DNA of 64,000 nt. Source: Brienomyrus brachyistius (Eukaryota; Chordata; Actinopteri; Osteoglossiformes; Mormyridae). Made by a program: the position numbers and the translations under genes. The notes below the pieces were generated by a model. It was not told the DNA's origin. It saw only the letters and a program-made list of their open reading frames with translations, and did not search any database. The stretch covers positions 9,317,608 to 9,381,607 of the forward strand of contig NC_064549.1 of NCBI RefSeq assembly GCF_023856365.1. The letters run 5' to 3'. Of this stretch, positions 1-8,174 are shown in pieces; within the stretch, counting starts at the first letter, position 1, and each line of letters starts with the position of its first letter.

Positions 1-145
1 CAGAAAAACCAGCTGGTGTCTGGCTGTCATTCCTTTCTATTGTAATACTCCTGTTCTTCATCTCTGATGAAGGCTAAATAGAACATAAGTTCTAGCCTAC
101 ATTAAAAAATCAGGTGATTTAATAAAAAAATATATAAATACTCAC

Positions 146-820
146 CATATCCTTTAATATAGAAGTAATATTTTTCAGTTTCCGTTTTTTTGCACTTATG
201 CAATCCTTTCACATCTGCTGTATATTTTAGTGTATGAGTTGGAAAGCTCCAATCTGACTTATCGTCCCAAGCTGTAAATTCTTCTGGACATGTCAATGTC
301 ACTTCCTCTATCTTGAACTCTACACTGCCAGCTAAAAAAAAATAAATAAGATGAGACAAAGAATGTAATTATTCCAACACAACTGTCTAAACACTAACTG
401 CCCAGTGTAATCTTCATTTGTCGACCGTTTAAAACATATTTCATTCATTTAATACCTTAACTTTACAGCAGTTGACAAAGTCTGATACAATCTGATTGAT
501 CAATACTCTACGCATTATAGACAGACGAAAAACGCTACAACAGTAGCGAAATAAATCATGACCCAACATCATCATCATCCTGTTATCAGCAAACCCACTG
601 AATGCACACGCAGCAACAACAAAATATTTGTTAATCATTTTCGTTAAGGACTATGCGTTTTTGTATTTGAATCTGCTAAGTAGTCAATTACCAAAATTGA
701 GTTTTCTGCCATATAGACAACTATAAGGTAATAATGAGGAACATATCAGCAGAACATCCACTTACTTGTTTCCGCCATGACTGTCAGGCAAAGGCTGAAG
801 AAGAGAAGCACGGTCTTCAT
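146..820 (-). CDS. CD3 epsilon-like T-cell receptor chain, 5' part only (leader and Ig exons)
   Basis: Two exons are in the window. Exon 1 (820 down to 766, 55 nt) starts at ATG and encodes a hydrophobic leader, MKTVLLFFSLCLTVMAE, ending in phase 1 at GTAAGT. Exon 2 (331 down to 146, 186 nt) follows a T-rich acceptor and encodes one short Ig ectodomain with VTLTCP, a downstream Trp, a GLHKC stretch in place of the usual YxC, and YYFYIKGYG before a GTGAGT donor. CD3 chains are invariant T-cell receptor subunits that pair by their Ig domains and signal through cytoplasmic ITAMs. The TVMAE leader end and the LTCP strand match the complete CD3 epsilon gene at 8175-11062, whose first exon is also 55 nt, so I read this as a tandem CD3-epsilon paralogue. 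CD3 gamma/delta is the alternative. Membrane and ITAM exons would lie beyond base 1; none is recognisable in 1-145. Confidence 0.72.
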
Positions 821-1031
821 TGTACACTGGCACGGTCTTCCTTGGTCTCGTTCCTTCCTGGTGACCCCAAATGTCACTGGGCTGACTTTGAGTTGAGTTA
901 GAACTGGAACAGAGAAATGGAGAAAAATAACTATTTTAGTGAGTATTATGGAGCTGCAGCCCCTGAAGTGACGTTTCCCTTCGCTTTGACTTGCTCTCTC
1001 TCTCTTTCTTTTTTATCTCTCTCTCTGTCTT

Positions 1032-1040
1032 GGCAGGAAG
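1032..1040. promoter_or_regulatory. Conserved GGCAGGAAG box upstream of the CD3-like gene
   Basis: GGCAGGAAG lies 212 bp upstream of the ATG at 820, behind a CT-rich run. The same nonamer with similar CT-rich flank occurs upstream of the two other CD3-type leaders (4711, 11239). GGAAG is an ETS-type core. A role as a T-cell promoter element is inference from position and threefold conservation. Confidence 0.4.
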
Positions 1041-1513
1041 CAGCATCAGTTTAGGTTGTGCTCTGTAGGCCCAGCGCCTGTGCACTGAGGCAGAATGTTA
1101 GACCCTCTAATATGGTGTCTTATAACTTTTTGTGTCTTATAAGCCAACATCCTTCTTTGTAACAGAGAGAAGGATACATCCCTGAGAAAAAAATACAACT
1201 TACTGAATTTTATTAACAAATCCCCATCTGTTTAAGGTTGGTATGATCCAGGGTCTGGATGGAGTGAGTGAGTCACAGGGCAGCCGATGCTGATGCATCC
1301 TCACTCTCAGCCCGGGATTTAGGCCACCTGAACATCATCTGTTCACCAGCAATGCTTTGTTGCCGGAAATGCAGCTGCAGTTAGACATGAAAAACCATTA
1401 CATTCATGCCACTGAATCCAGTACAAGGTGGGAGCGAATGCGGAGCTGATCCTGGTGAACACAGAACACAAGGAACGTGAGATCCTAAGGCAGAAGGGGA
1501 ATGCATCACTTGG

Positions 1514-1552
<39 letters not shown>

Positions 1553-2155
1553 GGATACAACTTTAGCTTCTATGTAGGCCAATATCGTGTGTTTTCAAAC
1601 ATCGACAAGCTCACTCATTCCCCCTTGTGGCCTTTGTGAATCTGCAGCACAATCCCACATCCTTCTTGCAGCCCTATTCTCATGTGATAACATCCAAAGT
1701 ACTGATATCACTGGCTCTGACTACTAATACAGTGTCATTGTTATTATACCATGCAATTTAAGTGCATAGATATAAAACAAAATGTTTAAATGTTGTGAGA
1801 AATGACTTTTTCCTCTGGTAGAGTAAAGGCTATGATAAAGGTTGCCTTGGTAATTTAGATGCCAAAAATCCAGGTCATCCTAAATCTCACACTGCTCCTT
1901 GTTTACAGCTAATAAAACACTTATAATACTCAACATTCATGCAGTATGTGATTTATAGTCATTAATAGATGCAGGATTTGTAAGATAAAGAGAAGAATTT
2001 GGATTATAAAAAGATCTTTTCCTTTAAAAGGACACAGTCATACACAACTTGTGCATGGATTATTTAAAAATGAACACAAGAACATATACAAAAACCAGTA
2101 CTGTAATGTATTTCCTGACCATTTCATTCCGCTCAAATTAAAAATAAAAGTTTAA
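1041..2155. other. Intergenic DNA between CD3-like copies
   Basis: I see no exon here. The only clear structure is a CA microsatellite at 1516-1548. The rest is AT-rich with scattered short open frames that lack splice sites or family motifs. Confidence 0.5.
1516..1548. repeat. (CA)n microsatellite
   Basis: About 16 uninterrupted CA units. They produce a spurious Cys-Val run in a minus-strand open frame. Confidence 0.95.
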
Positions 2156-2163
2156 GGTTACAT

Positions 2164-2501
2164 GAGGGGTGCAGTGGTTAGCACTGGGACACCTCTGGGA
2201 CCCGGGTTCGAGTCTCCGCCTGGGTTACATGTGTGTGGAGTTTGCATGTTCTCCCCATGTCGTCGTGGGGTTTCCTCCGGGTACTCCGGTTTCCCCCTGC
2301 AGTCCAAAAACATGCTGAGGCTAATTGGAGTTGCTAAATTGCCCGTAGGTGTGCATGTGTGAGTGAATGGTGTGTGAGTGTGCCCTGCGATGGGCTGGCC
2401 CCCCATCCTGGGTTGTTCCCTGCCTCGTGCCCATTGCTTCCGGGATAGGCTCCGGACCCCCCGCGACCCAGTAGGATAAGCGGTTTGGAAAATGGATGGA
2501 T
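2164..2501 (+). mobile_element. V-SINE type tRNA-derived SINE, near full length
   Basis: The head has Pol III box A-like (GTGGTTAGCACTGG) and box B-like (GGTTCGAGTCT) motifs. The central domain carries GTGGAGTTTGCATGTTCTCC and CCTCCGGGTACTCCGGTTTC, typical of fish V-SINEs such as DANA/HE1, and the tail is a run of ATGG units. An exact 8-bp direct repeat GGTTACAT flanks it (2156-2163 and 2502-2509), marking the insertion. It appears to sit inside the left end of the repeat at 2502-2725. Confidence 0.85.
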
Positions 2502-2725
2502 GGTTACATAAAGGGGCACAAGTAACTTAGTAACTCATTTATTACTCAAGTGTAAATCACAAGCAAATATACTAACTGGATGAAGTACATGAACCATTAG
2601 GACCGATTAATGATCAACAAACAAACATTAGGAGCAGTACATAACTAACACTTAGTTTCTGATTAATTAATACATTAATTAAAAGTGTACTACTACATTT
2701 TTTTTGTGTCCCCTCAAGTAGTGTT
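2502..2725. mobile_element. Dispersed MITE-like repeat with AAGGGGCAC ends
   Basis: The stretch begins ACATAAAGGGGCACAAGTAA and ends near TGTCCCCTCAAGTAGTGTTA, roughly an inverted copy. A second diverged copy is at 20985-21185 in MPZL2 intron 1. This is probably a nonautonomous DNA transposon; I do not know the family name. Confidence 0.6.
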
Positions 2726-2974
2726 ACGGTTAAAAGTATCGTTTAATACCTGACAATAAAAAAGAGAACACGCTGTACATTTTTTCTGTTACCTGATCTG
2801 ATGGGAATCCCACGACTGTGCTGGAGATGATTTGGGCCGGGCTGACCTGGGGTCATTCTGGGGTTGCCTTAGTTTCCGGTTCTAAGGTTTAGTGCTTTTA
2901 AATGAGGGAAAGGGAACAGTTAATCATAATTTTTTAGCATAAAATTAAAGTATTAGATAGTAGTAATAGAAAGA

Positions 2975-3225
2975 TAACTAGCGGTTAGCATCGTAGCTGC
3001 GTGCCCCAGGGCTGCGGATTTGATACTCTACGTTAGCATGGGTTTCCGCTTGCGTTTCGAAAACATTCAGCTAGGCGACTTTGTTCATAGTGCGCAGCTG
3101 TGTTTCCTGTGATGGACTAACGAGCTGCTCAGGGTATCTGCTACACAATGCTTCTTGGCATCGATTCCGGGCCTAGCCTGAGCTTGTACAGGATAAGACG
3201 TTCTGGAAGTTGGTAGGTGGTAATC
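2975..3225 (+). mobile_element. Degenerate V-SINE copy
   Basis: A worn copy of the same type: GCGGTTAGCATCGTAG at the head, GATTTGATACTCTACG at the box B position, CTGTGATGGACTAACG in the middle and CAGGATAAGACGTTCTGG near the end. No target duplication could be assigned. Confidence 0.6.
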
Positions 3226-3405
3226 AGCTACATTCAGCGCTCTTTAAATTGAGGGACCATTTTAAATTTTATCATTTATAACGTGAAATATTCTTAATGA
3301 AATATTTTAACATCATTTTAGCTTTTTAAACTACCTTTGAGCCCCCCACAGCTGTGATTTACAGTTTGTGCTTGGTGTAACATTAGTGTAACATATATTT
3401 ATTCA

Positions 3406-3666
3406 TTAAACAGAATGGGCGCATAAGTGCTTAACCCAGTCATTGTAGGGCAACTGTTTGACAGATCCTAATATGCAAGACTCCAGTGTCACAACTATGC
3501 TATATTTCAAGGGTTTTACACCTTCCTTGGGGATGCACAGATCAGGGACATTACCATTAATGTGGGTCAAATTATTGAATAAGATAAGTACACAAATAAT
3601 GAAGGACTTCAGAGCAAGGGAGGAATTAAACATTTCTACTTCAGAGGGCTGAATTTCACGTCGCAT
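3406..3666 (-). other. Unassigned 86-codon open frame with a signal-like segment
   Basis: This frame contains a hydrophobic stretch (SFIICVLILF) followed by a short segment with two cysteines about 20 residues apart and a WVKHL motif near the end. The pattern loosely recalls a one-exon chemokine, but the usual third strand with its Cys is absent and the frame has no introns, promoter or polyadenylation signal that I can see. It may well be chance. It lies between the dead CD3 leader and the CD3-like gene, where a CD3 Ig exon would be expected, yet it shows no Ig motif. Confidence 0.15.
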
Positions 3667-4470
3667 AAACTGAACAATTCGTCAGTTAAAAACACAGAGG
3701 GCAGAAAGTCACTATTCTGTTCCGTGCCATTAGAAATGTAATTATTATGAGGTCGCAGTCATGTCTACTGTACTTAATTCCCGTCCCTTGGTTGTTTCCT
3801 TTGTATAAATTTGAGCAAATCTAACAAAATCTTTTGGCTGGACCTCGATGCATGCAGACAGACAACAGGAAAGAGGTCAGTGACCTAAAATGAGAATATA
3901 ATCTTTTTTACAGTGTTCAGTTGTTTGATCTTTGAATTTGCATTCATAAAATCATTTATATTTAATGTACTTGACTGCACATTATTCTTAATTTTACCTA
4001 AACATTATATTTCAATATCTTAGTTTAACATCAGTTGACTGAAAGACTTTATTGACTAAAAAGATAGAATGAAAATGCAAGTTAGTAATTTACAGCAGCT
4101 ACTCTACAGTAATCAGCTTTCATGATACTTCTCTGCCTTTTTAAATATATTTATTTCCAGAAAAGTTAGGAGTTGACAAATACTTATTATATTTTTTATA
4201 TTTATTTCATATGACATCAACATTAATAACAGAAAAAAGAGAAAGAGAAGTGGGGTTATAAAAGATGCAAATATGTTAAAACTATAATTCAGTTTCTCTC
4301 AACAATAATAAGGAATAACGGTGTAAGTCCAAATTTTATAACCGACTTATTCATTTTTTTTTTACTTGAATGGGAGTTTAACAAAACTAAATTATGTGAT
4401 AACAAAATTAAGCGATTAATAAAAACATTAAATGAACAGAAACCTGCTTTCCGTAAAACCGCCTCCTCAC
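3667..4470. other. AT-rich intergenic DNA
   Basis: I searched the minus strand here for an Ig or CxxC membrane exon belonging to the leader remnant at 4471-4540 and found none. No clear repeat was recognised. Confidence 0.4.
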
Positions 4471-4540
4471 CTCTGATCATCCGGACCGCCAGGCTGAGGA
4501 AGATGAACGTGCCTCGCTTGCACGTTGATTCTCTCTGTCC
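4471..4540 (-). pseudogene. Dead CD3-type leader exon with lost start codon
   Basis: On the minus strand the segment encodes TFIFLSLAVRMIRG and then GTGAGG. This aligns with the leader of the intact CD3 epsilon gene at 11062, which reads VFFVFFSLAVMADEG before an identical GTGAGG. Similarity continues into the 5' flank: both have GAGAGAATCAAC just upstream and GGCAGGAAG 0.2 kb upstream. The bases that hold the ATG pair in the intact gene are missing, and the frame meets stop codons upstream with no in-frame ATG. No matching Ig, membrane or ITAM exon was found between 821 and 4470. I infer a tandem duplicate of the CD3 5' end that has decayed; an unseen alternative first exon is the other possibility. 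Confidence 0.6.
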
Positions 4541-4710
4541 GTTCGGTCATCATCAGCCCAAAAGGCCGCCCGGCCTGATCTCGATACGGGTCAGAACTCG
4601 ACGTGGGAGCAGCGCCATGGTGGAAGAGGAGCTGCTGAAGTAGCCCTTCGGCACTGAACCAACAGACTGTCTTTTGTCCTTTGCCTCCGCGCTGCCTGTG
4701 CCTCTCTTAA

Positions 4711-4719
4711 GGCAGGAAG
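4711..4719. promoter_or_regulatory. GGCAGGAAG box of the dead CD3-type copy
   Basis: Identical nonamer to those at 1032 and 11239, at a similar distance (about 0.18 kb) upstream of its leader remnant, with CCTCTCTTAA in front as at 11239 (TCTCTTATG). It shows that the duplicated unit included the proximal promoter. Confidence 0.4.
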
Positions 4720-6290
4720 TAAGAGCATCGAGGTGTCTGCCCTCTACATCATCAAGAGATTGAGTGTTCCATCAAAGATGTGTTAAGGGGTCTTTTCACA
4801 AGTCTATAAGAAAAAAAGTAGCAGTGACACATCCTCTCACTAGTGACACTTACAGCGAGGGTCTCACAACGCACGTATATATCCCTGTACTTAGAAAAGT
4901 TTACATCTTTAGGTAAGACTCAGTGGCACAAATTGCTTGCATATGATAAAAATCATTTGTTATAAACCTGTATTGTACGTATTGTTTTACATAAATAAAA
5001 GCATAAGAAATTCTGCTTCAGTGAAAATCTGAATCTGTGTGTATTTTTTTTTGCTGCGTGGTTTAAGTGTTGCAGAGGCTCACTAACTTTCAGATCTATT
5101 GTCTCTAACGTTCAGGATGCATCGTCTGACGAGGGCCTGTTACAGAGGCTTCTGTGGCAATATTTTACATCATTCTTCTGGCATTAGAGTTGGTTCAATT
5201 TCTACAAAATCAATTCAAATACCATGCTGGCTTTTTCCCAATACTCTTCTTCAGACTCAACACGATACACTAACTCTGCACGACTACGCTCTTTGTTGCT
5301 CTCTTGCCATCTGACAACTTAAACCTGCAAAGTTGAAAATAGTCATGGGAAGTTTTTTGAAAATAACATAAATAACAATATGTAAATTATTGTTTTATAT
5401 CTAGAAACCCATAGTAAATTAACTTTTGTGCTAGTGCTAGTGAATACTGGCGGTAAGTTTGTAAATCGTGCGTGGGATCTGAATTTTCTTGCATTTAACT
5501 ATGACCCTGAGATATATTAAAATATAGAGGCCCCATTTGACACAATGAGTAGCACAGCTGTGCAGGGCTCTTTGCAGACCACCTGATTATGGGTTCTAAC
5601 CCCTAAAAGGTGAAAGCTCTAATCATAAATGAGTTTCCCACAGTTGTACACACAGCTTGTGCACCGTCCAGCTGCGAGTGCAGAGTCCCTCCCTGCGTTT
5701 GGGATCCCCGTCCTCACCTCCTGTCCTCCTCTCTTGGTGGCTGACTGTGATTTTTACACTCTGCGAGCTCCAAGGAATGGCAAAGCGAGAAGGAGGCGAG
5801 AGCGAAGCTGAGAACAGGCAACCTTTCGCTCCGTAATCCTCCGGGCCCATCTGGCCGTAGGTGTATTTGGACTAGATACAGAGGCCATCTTTTCCGTCGA
5901 GTGGAAAACAAGTCAGTGAGTATCTGTGCTTTACTCCATGAGGTCTGACTCTAAGAAATGTTTGGGAGTGATAGTGACCTCCTCGCCGCCCCCTCGGAGA
6001 CCCGAAACGTGGCAACAGTGCAAAGCCATCGCATTACTGGAACAATACGAGCCGTCATAAATATGGTAATATTTTTTATAAGCCCGTTTTCATGGGAACA
6101 CCCATAAGGAATTGAAGCTGAAAACGAAGTGTTACAGTACAAACACATTATTCAAAGAAAGAAGCCTTGCCTTTCACTTAACACATGAAGCTGGTATAAT
6201 ATGAAAAAAATGCGAAAGATTTTACATGCTGAGAAACTGAAAACATTGACCTTCTAATGAAATTGTAACTTTATTAATACTGTGCCCTAT
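4720..6290. other. Intergenic DNA without recognisable gene
   Basis: Short open frames on both strands around 5620-5910 are not supported by a start context, splice sites that connect, or a known motif. I see no clear repeat family. Confidence 0.4.
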
Positions 6291-6294
6291 GAAT

Positions 6295-6925
6295 GAATGA
6301 GGTACATTTATATAGCACTTTTTAAGACACTCAGAGTGCTTTACAGAACCATTAGGGAACCACTTGAACCACCAGCACTGTATGCAACCCACCTGGATGA
6401 TGCGACGGCAGCCATTCTGCCCCAGTACACGCATCACACAGTAGCTAAGGTGGTTAAGGGGCAGGACAGAATTCATCAGTTAGATATAGGGGGTGGTTAG
6501 GAGGCCAGATCTGAGAGGGTCACAGTGGGCAATATTAGCCAGGATATTGGGGTACCGCCCGTATTCTTTCAGAAGATCCCCATGGATCTTTTATTACCTC
6601 AGAGAGTCAGTACCTCTGTTGTACCTCTCAGCCAAAGGATGACACCGTTTGTATGGCACAGTGTCCTCATAACTACACTGTGTGTCCTCATAACTACACT
6701 GTGTGACCTCATAACTACACTGTGTGTCCTCATAACTACACTGTGGCATTGGGATTCACACAGACCACAGGACAGGCTAATCTGTTGGCCATACTAACAG
6801 CTCTTCAAGTGGAAACCCAGCTTTCCTAGTTAGTCTCCCAGTCAAGTACTGGCCAGGCCCAAACCTGCTCAGCTTCAGATGGCTTACTTAGTGTGACCGG
6901 CAGGTGATACGGCTGCTACAGTGGG
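6295..6925 (-). mobile_element. 5S rRNA-derived SINE3-type element
   Basis: Bases about 6815-6925 resemble the reverse complement of vertebrate 5S rRNA: GTCTCCCAGTCAAGTACTGG then CCAGGCCCAAACCTGCTCAG correspond to the 5S region holding its internal Pol III promoter. The body runs left through blocks seen in fish copies (AGAGAGTCAGTACCTCTG, GCCAGGATATTGG) to TTTATATAGCACTTTT near 6308. The element is therefore read on the minus strand, 5S head at the right. Ends are approximate and no target duplication was found. Most of the open frame at 6297-6500 is explained by this repeat. Confidence 0.75.
6661..6744. repeat. 21-bp tandem repeat, four copies, inside the SINE3
   Basis: Units start at 6661, 6682, 6703 and 6724; three are identical and one has a single change. 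The period is a multiple of three, so it writes a seven-residue repeat (VLITTLC) in an open frame that is very unlikely to be a gene. Confidence 0.95.
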
Positions 6926-6929
6926 TTGG

Positions 6930-8015
6930 GAGGTTAAGCTTCATACTCACCATGATCTTGCACTGAATGTTTGGTTTTGGAAACCAATCAGATTATATCA
7001 TATAAAGCCAGTTTACATTCAGACATATGTTGTCAAGATTGCTTTGTTTTAAGGGTAAGAGGTTTCAAATTGATAAAGCTTGATTTTGGCCTCATTACAT
7101 TTCTGTTGTTAAGGTTGGCATGAATCTATCCTTTGTCCTGTTAGCTTTCTGTTCCTATCTCTTATGTTAGACGGGTCAGTGCTGACCCGTGTCTTAAATC
7201 AGCCATAAAATACCCTCAAAACAATGATTTATCATCCAATTTGTTTCTTACCTCTTGGTTACCTTGTCAAGCTTCCTTATCCATGATTGGATTGGTTTTA
7301 ATAATTTTGGTGTGGCTTTGTGGACCTTTCTTTTGACAGTAAACCTCTCGTTTTCAATTAAAAATAATGGTAAAATAAACCTCAAGAGAATTATATAAAT
7401 AAACTGAACTGGTCTTATCTTGCCTTACATGTATGGACATGCCTTGCCTAGATTTGGTTTAATTTATTTTGTTTAAATAGAGATTCCTGACAAAGTCAAA
7501 AAGCCTTGATGCAATGCACAAATTTCTGTGGTGCTTTTATGCATTTTAAACTTACAAACGGGTCGGTGCCGACTAGTAACAGTGTACATATACTTTGTGT
7601 CTTAAAATCAAAGATTCACTTTTTACTTATGTACTTAAGTACATGGCATGACACTTAACTCTTTTTAATGTATTTTTTTTTCTCCTGAAACACGATGAAT
7701 CACACAAAATGAGTAATTTGGATCAGTTAGCATTTAGAATGTTCTTTGTAGAGTAAACTGACCAGTTGCTAGTAACTAACTTTTTTTATACCTTCGGAAA
7801 AGGAAACAGGAAGGAGCATCCAGCTATGAAGGTGTGTTTGAAAGCATCATGGGGGACGTCATAAGTAACAAGATCAACGTAAGAATTATGGGTAATAGAT
7901 CCAATGATGACGCTTCATTATCTTCACATTAAGCAAATGCCAATATATTTTTATTTGTTGGCAAAATGTAACATGTTTCATTTTCAAATTTAAATGCTTT
8001 TAAGCAAAATGATAT
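6930..8015. other. Intergenic DNA downstream of CD3 epsilon
   Basis: AT-rich sequence with no supported exon. The left part borders the SINE3; the right end reaches the likely 3' end of the CD3 epsilon transcript. Confidence 0.4.
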
Positions 8016-8020
8016 AAGCT

Positions 8021-8026
8021 TTTATT
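8021..8026 (-). other. Candidate polyadenylation signal of CD3 epsilon
   Basis: AATAAA on the minus strand, about 150 bases past the CD3 epsilon stop codon. It is the first such hexamer I find downstream. Confidence 0.45.
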
Positions 8027-8174
8027 TGTATCAAAAATGGCAAGATATAAAAGATGTACAAAAAGCATGCAAATGCCTCAAAGAACTCAACCAGCTTCAA
8101 GGTGGAGGTGACGTCTGGACCAAAAAGGCCTCAGATGGTTGGGGGGGGGGGGGATTTCATAGCGCAGTGGGCGT

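Noticed and set aside
1..75. A plus-strand frame ending in a hydrophobic WLSFLSIVILLFF segment, or a minus-strand membrane exon of the CD3-like gene
   Set aside because: Neither strand gives a CxxC stalk or an acidic membrane residue in the phase required after the Ig exon, and the plus frame has no upstream support within the window.
2795..2875. Minus-strand Pro/Arg/Ser-rich segment followed by GTAACAG, possible CD3 cytoplasmic exon
   Set aside because: Open in two frames, no tyrosine motif, and no Ig or membrane exon to join; kept out of the annotation.
5620..5911. Overlapping frames on both strands
   Set aside because: No domain, no consistent splice sites, GC-richer sequence opens frames by chance.
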